DNA of 64,000 bases. Origin: Clostridium scatologenes. GTDB taxonomy: Bacteria; Bacillota; Clostridia; Clostridiales; Clostridiaceae. Position 1 is the first letter of the stretch; every line of letters begins with the position of its first letter. The notes under the pieces are model-generated. The model ran no database searches, was not told where the DNA came from, and saw nothing but the letters and a program-made list of their open reading frames with translations. The position numbers and the translations under genes were made by a program. The stretch lies in contig NZ_CP009933.1 in NCBI RefSeq assembly GCF_000968375.1, positions 5,332,001 through 5,396,000 of the forward strand, given 5' to 3'. This document shows positions 50,067 through 58,189 of this stretch, in pieces.

Positions 50067-52721
50067 ATGGAAGGTAGGAAAGAAAGAAAGTTTACTCGTT
50101 ATACTGCTTTAATAGTAATAATGGTAATTATATTTACTGCTATTGCTGGAAAATTATTTTTTCTTCAAGTTCTAGCTGGTGAATTTTATAGTGAGATGGC
50201 AAATAATAAGTCCATAAGAGAGATAGCAGAAGCTGCACCAAGGGGAAATATTTTAGATAAAAATGGTTCGGTATTGGCTAAAAGTGTTCAAACTTATAAG
50301 TTAGTTTATAATCAAACAGATGAAAGCGATAAGCATTTTTTTGATACTATGAGCAAGGTATTTGATATTCTTGATAAAAGTGGAGAAACTCAAAAAGATG
50401 ATTTTGAACTTAAGATAAATCCATATAGCTTTCAGTTTAGAGGTGATGATGACGAGACTAAAAGGATACTTGAAATAAAGTTTAAAACAGAGAGAGGCCT
50501 TGTAGACGAAATAAAAAATAGGCTATATAAAAATAAAAAAAATAAGCTTACAGAGGTGGAAAAAGCAAAAGTTGATGAAGAACTTCTTAAAATAACACCA
50601 GAAGAAACTTTTAAAAAACTTATGAAGAAATATAAAATTGACGATAAAAAATACTCTATAGATCAGCAGAGAAGATTCATGATAATAAAAGATACATTAA
50701 AAATGAATAGTTTTTCTGTATATAAACCAGCAGTAGTTGCAACTAATATAAAGCAGGAAACTGCATTTAAATTTTATCAAATGTTAAATGAGTTACCTGG
50801 TATAGATGTAATTAGAGAACCTATGAGAAGCTATCCAAATGGAGAATTAGCATCCGCTGTTTTAGGATATATATCTAAAATAGGTTCAAATGATGATAAA
50901 TATATAGAAAAAGGATATGATGTTAGTACAGATTACATAGGTCAATCTGGAATTGAAGGTGCTTTTGAGGATAGACTTAAGGGATCTAAGGGTGGTGAAA
51001 TTGCAAAACTTAATAAGCAAGGGAGAAAAATTGAAGAGCTTGGGAAAAGGGATCCTTATCCAGGACAAACTATACAACTTACAATAGATAAAGATGTACA
51101 AAAAGCTACAGAAGATGCGTTGGATCAAAGAATGAAGGAACTTAGAGATAATCCTTCACAGGGCAGCTCTTATACAGCTAATGCTACAAGAGGAGCAGCT
51201 GTAGCTATAGATGTAAATACTGGTGCTGTAATAGCATTAGTCAGCAGACCAGGTTTTGATCCAAATGCTTTTGCAGCACCAGGTGGATTATCTTCAGATT
51301 TATACAAACAGTATTATCCGGATATAGATGATGAGGGAAAAAAGTACATTGAAAGAATGGGTATTGCAGGAGAAAATGAAGAAGACACATTAAATAAATT
51401 GTTTCCTGTGGATATAAGTGTAAAAGTTAAAACCATAAGAAAGGACCTTAAAGATACATTACCAAAGCCACTATTTAATTATGCAACTCAATCAAGAGCT
51501 ATGCCAGGATCCACTTTTAAAATGATGACAGCAATTGCAGGTCTTGAAACCAGAGTAATAACTCCAGAGTATGGGATGGATGATGAAATGTACTTTGATA
51601 AAGGAGGCGGAATGGCTGGAAGAGTATATTTTAGAGATGATGGCAGAAATGGATGGGTAGATTTAGCAAGAGCTATAGAAAAATCAAGTAACCCATATTT
51701 TATGACTGTAGGTAAAATGCTTAGAGATAAGTATGATGATAATATTTTAGCTAAATATGCATGGAAATTTGGATTAGGAGCTGATCCTACTTCATCTAGT
51801 GCTAATTATTCTACAGGATTAGAGATACCAGAAGCTTTTGGACAAGTATATAACCTTTGGTCTTTAAAAAATACTTATGCTCAAACATATTTGTGGAAAA
51901 CTGAGGAAGTATTAAAATCCGGATCAGATGATAAAGGAAATAAGTGTACTTCTATAGATATATATGATAGAGATGGAGATTCAAGTAAGGTTAAAAAAAT
52001 AAAAAGTGATATAAAGACTCAGATACAGAACTCAATAAAGGATGGAGATAAAGCTTTTAATAAGGATACTTATACAAGTTTAATTAACAATTTAATACAA
52101 GAAGATCCTCAGTATAAGGATAAAAATATAAGTTACAAAGAAATAAAAGCTGTAGTAAATATTATTTATAATGTAACAGTTTCTGATGCCAACAGCCAGA
52201 TTAGAGCAGGATTTAGTATGTATGATGCTTCCATAGGACAAGGCATAGATGCATTTACGCCAGTTCAATTGGCAAACTATATTGCAACTATTGCTAATGG
52301 TGGAACAAGATATAGTGTACATATTGTAGATAAGTTTTTAGATGCTGATGGAAAGCTAATTGAACAGGTTAAGCCTGAAATTGCAGAAAAAACAGGGGTT
52401 AAACAGGAAACTTTGGATGCAGTTAAAGCTGGAATGAATGCAGTTAATGAAAAAGGTACTGCAGCAGAGGCATTTAAAGGGTTCACTATACAAACAGCAG
52501 GAAAAACAGGTACAGCAACTATATCAAATGATGCACAAAGCTTTGGAAGAACAGATACTGCAGTTTATGTTGGATTTGCACCTTCAGATAATCCTAAAAT
52601 AGCTGTATGTGTTATGATATATGATGGTGGTCATGGAAGTGGAGCAGCTTATGTTGCAAGAAGTATGTATGAAGCATTTTTCAAAATAAGTAATAATAAT
52701 AACAGTAAAAATGGTAATTAG
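50067..52721 (+). CDS. mrdA: Penicillin-binding protein 2 (transpeptidase), copy 2
   Basis: An 884-residue tandem paralogue of the gene at 47246, alike along the whole length including the anchor, the EAAPRGNILDKNGSVLAK block, SxxK (PGSTFKMM), SSNPYF and AGKTGTAT. Differences cluster in the pedestal (residues 80-110) and in the region before the SxN motif, where copy 2 carries a few extra residues (GGGMAGRVYFRDDGR). Its ribosome-site region (AGGGGAATGGTGATTTA) repeats that of copy 1. It is separated from copy 1 by a terminator and a 160-base gap, so it may be expressed independently. Both copies keep all catalytic residues. Confidence 0.92.
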   Translation: MEGRKERKFTRYTALIVIMVIIFTAIAGKLFFLQVLAGEFYSEMANNKSIREIAEAAPRGNILDKNGSVLAKSVQTYKLVYNQTDESDKHFFDTMSKVFDILDKSGETQKDDFELKINPYSFQFRGDDDETKRILEIKFKTERGLVDEIKNRLYKNKKNKLTEVEKAKVDEELLKITPEETFKKLMKKYKIDDKKYSIDQQRRFMIIKDTLKMNSFSVYKPAVVATNIKQETAFKFYQMLNELPGIDVIREPMRSYPNGELASAVLGYISKIGSNDDKYIEKGYDVSTDYIGQSGIEGAFEDRLKGSKGGEIAKLNKQGRKIEELGKRDPYPGQTIQLTIDKDVQKATEDALDQRMKELRDNPSQGSSYTANATRGAAVAIDVNTGAVIALVSRPGFDPNAFAAPGGLSSDLYKQYYPDIDDEGKKYIERMGIAGENEEDTLNKLFPVDISVKVKTIRKDLKDTLPKPLFNYATQSRAMPGSTFKMMTAIAGLETRVITPEYGMDDEMYFDKGGGMAGRVYFRDDGRNGWVDLARAIEKSSNPYFMTVGKMLRDKYDDNILAKYAWKFGLGADPTSSSANYSTGLEIPEAFGQVYNLWSLKNTYAQTYLWKTEEVLKSGSDDKGNKCTSIDIYDRDGDSSKVKKIKSDIKTQIQNSIKDGDKAFNKDTYTSLINNLIQEDPQYKDKNISYKEIKAVVNIIYNVTVSDANSQIRAGFSMYDASIGQGIDAFTPVQLANYIATIANGGTRYSVHIVDKFLDADGKLIEQVKPEIAEKTGVKQETLDAVKAGMNAVNEKGTAAEAFKGFTIQTAGKTGTATISNDAQSFGRTDTAVYVGFAPSDNPKIAVCVMIYDGGHGSGAAYVARSMYEAFFKISNNNNSKNGN

Positions 52722-52771
52722 TAGCTAAATCAGTATATTTATTTAAAGTTAAATAGTGTTAGTTGTTATAA

Positions 52772-52815
52772 AAAGACATATACAAGGAAAAAATGCTTGT
52801 ATATATCTTTTTTTT
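52772..52815 (+). terminator. Terminator after mrdA copy 2
   Basis: AAAGACATATACAAG (52772-52786) / CTTGTATATATCTTT (52796-52810), one wobble, followed by TTTTT. It is homologous to the hairpin after copy 1. Confidence 0.8.
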
Positions 52816-52899
52816 AAAATAAAATTGACTTAGAAGGATTTAAAATTTTAATGTTGAAATATTACATTGATGTGACTTGTAAATTTATGGAGGTCTAAT

Positions 52900-53532
52900 A
52901 TGGTAGATAGTAATCTTATAATTAAAGGCAATAGAGATGGAATAAATGTAATTATTAATATGAATAAGTTTAAAGATTTTGATGATATGCTCGAAAATTT
53001 AACAGAGAGGTTGTCGAAAGGTAAAATTTTTTATAAAGGGTGCACTTTAAAAATAACCACTGAGCTTAAGTATATAACTGAAAAGGACTTTAGAAAACTA
53101 AAGGATGTTTTATTCGAAGAATTTTTAATAAAAGATTGTATTATGGAAGATAAAGACGAAAAAAGTAGTAAAGTTTTTTCAGGAATTTATGAAGGACGTA
53201 CAAAATTTTTGAGACGTACTGTAAGAAGTGGTCAAATTATAAATTACCCAGGAAATGTAGTTATAATTGGAGACGTAAATGCAGGATCTGAAATATATGC
53301 AGATGGAAATATAATAGTTTTAGGTGCATTAAAAGGCTATGCTCATGCGGGATTTGGAGGGAATTCTAAAGCTATTGTAGCTGCTTTCTATCTTCAGCCT
53401 GAAATACTTCAAATCGCAAATGTAATGACCAGATCTCCAGAAGATAGTGATAAACCTCAATATCCAGAGGTTGCTAGAGTAAAAGGAGGGACAATAATTG
53501 TAGAACCATATTTACCTAATAAATTTATATAA
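52900..53532 (+). CDS. minC: Septum site-determining protein MinC
   Basis: A 210-residue FtsZ inhibitor. The N-terminal domain (1-100) is poorly conserved; the C-terminal right-handed beta-helix domain (about 105-200) has RRTVRSGQIINYPGNVVIIGDVNAGSEIYADGNIIVLG and AHAGFGGNSKAIVAAFYLQPEILQIA, diagnostic of MinC, and binds MinD. A ribosome site GGAGG precedes the ATG. It is first in minC-minD-minE. Confidence 0.95.
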   Translation: MVDSNLIIKGNRDGINVIINMNKFKDFDDMLENLTERLSKGKIFYKGCTLKITTELKYITEKDFRKLKDVLFEEFLIKDCIMEDKDEKSSKVFSGIYEGRTKFLRRTVRSGQIINYPGNVVIIGDVNAGSEIYADGNIIVLGALKGYAHAGFGGNSKAIVAAFYLQPEILQIANVMTRSPEDSDKPQYPEVARVKGGTIIVEPYLPNKFI

Positions 53533-53590
53533 AGATTTATTATTAAATAATAACTTGTAATTTTAAATTAGTTTAATGGAGGTAGTGTAA

Positions 53591-54388
53591 ATGGGAGAAG
53601 CTATTGTAGTAACATCAGGAAAGGGTGGAGTAGGTAAAACTACTACTACAGCTAATATTGGAACAGGACTTGCATCATTAGGTAAAAGTGTTGTGGTAGT
53701 TGATGGGGATACAGGTCTTAGAAATCTTGATGTCTTGATGGGACTTGAGAATAGAATAGTATTTACGTTGTTAGACGTAATAGAAGATAAATGTAAATTA
53801 AAACAAGCTCTTATTAGAGATAAAAGATTACCCAATTTATATCTTTTACCAACAGCTCAAACAAGAGATAAGGATGATATAAGTACAAATCAAATGATTA
53901 AATTAATATCAGAATTAAAAAAAGAATTTGATTATGTTATTATAGATTGCCCTGCCGGAATTGAGCAAGGATTTGAAAATTCTGTAGTTAGTTCAGATAG
54001 AGCGTTAATTGTAGTAAATCCAGAAGTTACATCTGTGAGAGATTCAGATAGAGTTATTGGAAAATTGGATGCTAAGGGATTGGAAAATCATCAACTTATA
54101 ATAAATAGAATAAGTTACGAAATGGTTAAAAATGGAAATATGTTAGATGTAAATGATATATTAGATAGTTTGGCTATAGAACTTATAGGTGTGGTTCCAG
54201 ATGATAAAAATATAACTGTTTCAACTAATAAGGGAGAACCTATAGTTTTAGATAATAATGCTGTAGCAGGACAAGCATTTAGAAATATAGCCAAAAGAAT
54301 AGTCGGAGAAAAGGTACCTTTTATGGATTTGAGTAATGACAAAGAAGGCTTTTTTTCAGGAATTAAGAAGTTATTTGGTATTAAGTAG
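53591..54388 (+). CDS. minD: Septum site-determining ATPase MinD
   Basis: A 265-residue ParA-like membrane ATPase. The deviant Walker A is GKGGVGKTT (residues 10-18). DGDTGLRNLDVLMG, IIDCPAGIEQGF and the C-terminal amphipathic membrane-targeting helix (GFFSGIKKLFGIK) are present. It recruits MinC to block polar division and is regulated by MinE. GGAGG is 9 bases upstream; it is 12 bases before minE. Confidence 0.97.
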   Translation: MGEAIVVTSGKGGVGKTTTTANIGTGLASLGKSVVVVDGDTGLRNLDVLMGLENRIVFTLLDVIEDKCKLKQALIRDKRLPNLYLLPTAQTRDKDDISTNQMIKLISELKKEFDYVIIDCPAGIEQGFENSVVSSDRALIVVNPEVTSVRDSDRVIGKLDAKGLENHQLIINRISYEMVKNGNMLDVNDILDSLAIELIGVVPDDKNITVSTNKGEPIVLDNNAVAGQAFRNIAKRIVGEKVPFMDLSNDKEGFFSGIKKLFGIK

Positions 54389-54400
54389 GAGGGTATTAAA

Positions 54401-54670
54401 ATGGATTTATTTAAAATGTTTTCGCAGAAGCCTTCCTCGAAAGATGTAGCTAAAGAAAGATTAAAATTGATTCTAATACATGATAGATCAAGTATATCTC
54501 CAGAAATACTTGAGTCAATAAAAGAAGATATACTTAAAGTGTTATCTAAATATATGGAAATAGATGATGGTGAAATAGAGGTAAAAATGACCAAAATGGA
54601 GGAACTTGATGGGGATTCACCAGCTTTAATTGCAAGTATACCAGTAAAAAGGATAAAAATTGATAAATAA
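54401..54670 (+). CDS. minE: Cell division topological specificity factor MinE
   Basis: An 89-residue protein. The N-terminal MDLFKMFSQKPSSKDVAKERLKLILIHDR includes the membrane- and MinD-contact region; the rest is the dimerising beta-alpha domain (KMEELDGDSPALIASIPVKRIK). It stimulates MinD ATPase to give pole-to-pole oscillation. Presence of MinE, which Bacillus lacks, is normal for clostridia. Confidence 0.95.
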   Translation: MDLFKMFSQKPSSKDVAKERLKLILIHDRSSISPEILESIKEDILKVLSKYMEIDDGEIEVKMTKMEELDGDSPALIASIPVKRIKIDK

Positions 54671-54725
54671 GACATATATAAAATATGTGTTAAAGAATTA
54701 AAATATGAATAGATTTTTTTTTAGT

Positions 54726-54737
54726 GTGTGGTATAAT
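54726..54737 (+). promoter_or_regulatory. Extended -10 promoter candidate for rodA
   Basis: TGTGTGGTATAAT: an extended -10 (TG-N-TATAAT, TATAAT at 54732-54737) 24 bases before the rodA start; no good -35 at 17 bases. The short leader would just hold the ribosome site. Confidence 0.45.
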
Positions 54738-54760
54738 CATATTTATTGGAGGTAGAAAAC

Positions 54761-55882
54761 ATGCTAGAAAAAGTTACCTTGGATAGAAGGCTTTTAAAAG
54801 AATTAGATTTTGTATCGATTATTTCAGTAATACTTATAGTGTTATTTAGTTGCTTGAATATTTATAGTTCTACTCGTTTAAAGTTTGGATACTATTTTTT
54901 AAAACATCAATTAATGTGGTTAGCAGCAGGGTTGCTACTAACATATGTAATACTTCTATTTGACTATGCCATTATTGAAAATTATGCTGGCATAATTTAT
55001 TGGTTTGGAGTATTTTTGCTAGTATTAAATGATACCATATTTAAATCAACTGTTAATGGAGCAGCTTCTTGGTTGCAAATAGGAGGAGTGCAGTTAATGC
55101 AACCTTCGGAATTTGCAAAATTAGGAATGATTATAATGATAGCAAAGCAGTTAGATGTTATGGAAGGAAGAATAAATGATGTAAAAAACTTTTTAAAGTT
55201 AGCAGGTTATGCTATAATTCCTATGCTTTTAATAATAAAACAACCTGATATGGGTATGACTATGGTATGTTTCTTTATTGTACTTGGAATGTTTTTTGTA
55301 GCAGGCTTGGATTTAAAAGTAATAGGAGGTGGCCTTGCAAGCTTAGTAGTACTTGTTGCTATTGTTTGGAATTCACCTTTAATGGAAGAATATTGGAAAA
55401 CCAGATTGACATCATTTATAACCTCACAATCAGATGATTTAGGATCAGGATTTCAAGTTGGTCAATCATTAATAGGAATAGGCTCTGGTGGAATTTGGGG
55501 AAAAGGATTTTTGAAAGGTACTCAGGTAGCAGGAGGATATATTCCAGAACAGCATACAGATTTCATATTTTCAGCACTAGGAGAAGAATGGGGACTTGTT
55601 GGTGCTTTAGTACTTTTATTGTTGTATGGCATACTGATATATAAATTTATAAATATAGCGAGAAACTCAAAGGACAGGTTTGGTTCTATGATATGTGTAG
55701 GAATTATATCTTCGCTGTTATTTTCCATATATCAAAACATAGGAATGACAATAAAAATAGCACCTATAACTGGAATTGCTCTTCAGTTTATGAGTTATGG
55801 AGGTAGTTCAATGCTGACTAGCTTTATGGGATTAGCACTGGTTTTAAATGTAGGGATGAGGAAGAAAAAAATTAACTTTTAG
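54761..55882 (+). CDS. rodA: RodA/FtsW/SpoVE-family glycosyltransferase
   Basis: A 373-residue polytopic SEDS peptidoglycan polymerase with about ten transmembrane helices. Family marks: QPSEFAKLGMIIMIAKQL, KQPDMGMTMVCFFIVLGMFFVAGL, GIGSGGIWGKGFLKGTQ, IPEQHTDFIFSALGEEWG and YGGSSMLTSFMGLALVLNV. Next to mre/mrdA genes it is most likely RodA, the partner of PBP2. The start is ATG 54761, after GGAGG; TTG 54746 lies before that site. Twelve bases separate it from mgsA. Confidence 0.93.
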   Translation: MLEKVTLDRRLLKELDFVSIISVILIVLFSCLNIYSSTRLKFGYYFLKHQLMWLAAGLLLTYVILLFDYAIIENYAGIIYWFGVFLLVLNDTIFKSTVNGAASWLQIGGVQLMQPSEFAKLGMIIMIAKQLDVMEGRINDVKNFLKLAGYAIIPMLLIIKQPDMGMTMVCFFIVLGMFFVAGLDLKVIGGGLASLVVLVAIVWNSPLMEEYWKTRLTSFITSQSDDLGSGFQVGQSLIGIGSGGIWGKGFLKGTQVAGGYIPEQHTDFIFSALGEEWGLVGALVLLLLYGILIYKFINIARNSKDRFGSMICVGIISSLLFSIYQNIGMTIKIAPITGIALQFMSYGGSSMLTSFMGLALVLNVGMRKKKINF

Positions 55883-55893
55883 GGGGATGTATT

Positions 55894-56274
55894 ATGAAAA
55901 TTGCGTTCATTGCACATGATAAGAAGAAAGACGATATAGTTGAATTTGTAAAAAGATATAAAGATGTATTTAAAGATCATGAACTATTTGGGACAGGCAC
56001 TACAGGAAGAATTATAAACGAAGTTGTAGGATTAAAAGTTCATAGATTTCTTTCAGGACCTTTAGGTGGTGATCAGCAAATTGGTGCTAGAGTTGCTGAA
56101 GGAAATATGGATTTTATAATTTTTTTAAGAGATCCTCTTACAGCACAACCTCATGAACCTGATGTTTCAGCATTACTTAGAATATGTGATGTTCACTGTA
56201 TTCCACTTGCTACTAATATAGGTTCAGCAGAAGTTTTTGTGAAAGCCCTTAAAGCACATGTATTTGAAGAATAA
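55894..56274 (+). CDS. mgsA: Methylglyoxal synthase
   Basis: A 126-residue enzyme converting dihydroxyacetone phosphate to methylglyoxal and phosphate, a bypass of lower glycolysis under phosphate limitation. Motifs: IAFIAHDKKKDD (phosphate and catalytic region), GTGTTGRII, SGPLGGDQQIGARVAEG, and FLRDPLTAQPHEPDV with the catalytic Asp/His region. It is cotranscribed with rodA in many clostridia and followed by a terminator. Confidence 0.95.
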   Translation: MKIAFIAHDKKKDDIVEFVKRYKDVFKDHELFGTGTTGRIINEVVGLKVHRFLSGPLGGDQQIGARVAEGNMDFIIFLRDPLTAQPHEPDVSALLRICDVHCIPLATNIGSAEVFVKALKAHVFEE

Positions 56275-56290
56275 AAAAGCGGAGCTATAA

Positions 56291-56327
56291 AAAACCTTAA
56301 CTATGAGTTAGGGTTTTTATTTTTTTA
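56291..56327 (+). terminator. Terminator of rodA-mgsA
   Basis: AAAACCTTAACT (56291-56302) / AGTTAGGGTTTT (56306-56317), loop ATG, one wobble, followed by TATTTTTTT. Confidence 0.85.
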
Positions 56328-56448
56328 GTATATATGAACATAAGAAATATGTGTATGTCTATCATAAAACAATGTATGTAGAAATATATATATATTAAGT
56401 GCTTTGTCACAGTACTTAATATGTTTAAAATTGGAGGAACGTTGGGAT

Positions 56449-57237
56449 ATGGGAAGTTATAATTCTCAATATGAAAACTATTATAATTCTTTAAAAAAGA
56501 GAAGCAGAGCTACATATTTACCTAATTATAAAAATACATTTACATCTGACAAAGGAGAAAAAAAAACATCAAACTATTGGGCTCGAAGGATTATTAGAGA
56601 ATTAATAGGAGTATTTATACTTTTTGTCTTAGTCATAACATGTAAAGCAGTACATAATGCTAGGACTATATCAGTATATAATTATTCTAAATCTATAGTA
56701 AGTGAAAATTACGATTATAAAGATATTCTAAATAGAACTAAAAGCTTTGATTTTAAAAAGCTTCAGGATAGTATAATTAATAGGATTGAAAATGTTAGAA
56801 GTAAGCTCACTGGAACAGATATGGTGCAGGATAAAATAAGAAAAGAATTTATTATACCAGTAGAAGGAGCTGAAACTTCTGCTTTTGGTTATAGAAAAGA
56901 TCCAATAACTAAAGAAAATAAATTTCATTCAGGAATAGATTTAGATGTAAAAGTAGGTACACCAGTTAAAGCTTCTTATGATGGAGTGGTAAGAGAATGT
57001 AGTGAAGATTCTGAGAATGGTAAGTATGTTTTAATTGATCATAAGAATGGAGTTGAAACTAAATATTGTCACTTAAGTGAGGCACTTGTAAAAAAAGAAG
57101 ATGTGGTCAAGAAAAGTCAGGTTATAGCCAAAAGTGGAAATACAGGCAAATCTACTGGACCACATCTTCATTTTGAGCTTTTATACATGGGAGAGAATAA
57201 AGATCCCAATGACTATTTTAATAAGTTAGGTAATTAA
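56449..57237 (+). CDS. M23 peptidase-like protein, SpoIVFA counterpart
   Basis: A 262-residue protein: a cytoplasmic N-terminal part, one transmembrane helix (ELIGVFILFVLVITC, about residues 60-75), a linker and a LytM/M23 domain (about 145-260). The zinc ligands appear intact (FHSGIDLD; GPHLHFEL). Directly before the SpoIVFB-like protease and in the min-spoIVF-rplU synteny of Bacillus, it corresponds to SpoIVFA, which holds SpoIVFB inactive in the forespore outer membrane until signalled. ATG 56449 is chosen because GGAGG precedes it; an earlier TTG at 56404 has no ribosome site. Confidence 0.8.
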   Translation: MGSYNSQYENYYNSLKKRSRATYLPNYKNTFTSDKGEKKTSNYWARRIIRELIGVFILFVLVITCKAVHNARTISVYNYSKSIVSENYDYKDILNRTKSFDFKKLQDSIINRIENVRSKLTGTDMVQDKIRKEFIIPVEGAETSAFGYRKDPITKENKFHSGIDLDVKVGTPVKASYDGVVRECSEDSENGKYVLIDHKNGVETKYCHLSEALVKKEDVVKKSQVIAKSGNTGKSTGPHLHFELLYMGENKDPNDYFNKLGN

Positions 57238-57254
57238 TTTGCAGAGGTAATTGC

Positions 57255-58100
57255 GTGATTAGAGTAAATAAGTATTTCATTCCTTATGTTATATTTTTAA
57301 TTATTGTAGGTTATAAAGGAAATCTTATATATGCTTTTTTTATTGTTGTAATTCATGAAGGTGTTCATTATTTAACTGCTAAGCATTATAATTTTTCAGG
57401 TTTTGATATAGAATTAATAGCTTTTGGAGCTTCAATTAAACTTAAAGAATTAGATGATGCATCTCCTAAGGAAGATTTGATTATATCTTTATCAGGTCCT
57501 TTATCTAATTTTGTATTTGCTGCAATTCTTTACTATATAAATACTATAGTACACTATGATGAAATTTATATGTTGTTCGCAGGAAATATAGCTATAGGTA
57601 TTTTCAATCTCATACCTGCATTTCCTTTAGATGGAGGTAGAATATTAAGAGATATATTGTATTTTAAATTTTCATATAAAAAAGCAAACAAAATTGTGAT
57701 AAATATAAGTACTGTAATAGGTGCTTTTCTTATGTTCTTTTATATAGTATTGTTTTTTAAAGGATTTAATAATTTTAATATTGGAATAATAGGATTATTT
57801 ATAATAATATCATCATTTAAAGAAAAAGAAAGGATATCATATATAATTATGGGAGATATTATAAAAAAGAAATATAAATTTATAAATAGGGGTTATATGG
57901 AAAGTAAAAATATTTGTGTATATTATAAAAAGGATTTGCTGACTGTTATGGGATTGTTTGATAAAAATAAATACAATATGTTTACTGTCTTGGATGATGA
58001 CATGAAAGTTGTTGAGATAGTTTACGAGGAAGATGTAATAGATGGACTTAAATTGCACGGTAATATAACTTTAGAGGAATTTATGAAAATCAACGAGTAA
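57255..58100 (+). CDS. spoIVFB: M50 site-2 protease SpoIVFB-like
   Basis: A 281-residue intramembrane zinc protease. The active site HEGVH (residues 34-38) is in a membrane helix, with the third ligand in NLIPAFPLDGGR (Asp near 127). Further hydrophobic helices lie to about residue 190, followed by a C-terminal CBS-like tail (about 205-281). In Bacillus SpoIVFB cuts pro-sigma-K during sporulation. Location and neighbour support the same family; whether it acts on sigma-K in this organism is inferred. GTG start 57255, with AGAGG upstream, 17 bases after the M23 gene. Confidence 0.85.
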   Translation: MIRVNKYFIPYVIFLIIVGYKGNLIYAFFIVVIHEGVHYLTAKHYNFSGFDIELIAFGASIKLKELDDASPKEDLIISLSGPLSNFVFAAILYYINTIVHYDEIYMLFAGNIAIGIFNLIPAFPLDGGRILRDILYFKFSYKKANKIVINISTVIGAFLMFFYIVLFFKGFNNFNIGIIGLFIIISSFKEKERISYIIMGDIIKKKYKFINRGYMESKNICVYYKKDLLTVMGLFDKNKYNMFTVLDDDMKVVEIVYEEDVIDGLKLHGNITLEEFMKINE

Positions 58101-58189
58101 GGTATATTAAAGAAAATATAAATTTATATTTTGAATTTATATTTTGTTATGTTAGAATATCAAGTGATAACATAAGAGGAGGATTATTA

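Noticed and set aside
54115..54675. 186-codon minus-strand frame over minD/minE
   Set aside because: The plus-strand MinD and MinE are unambiguous; the reverse frame is a shadow rich in I, S, L and F.
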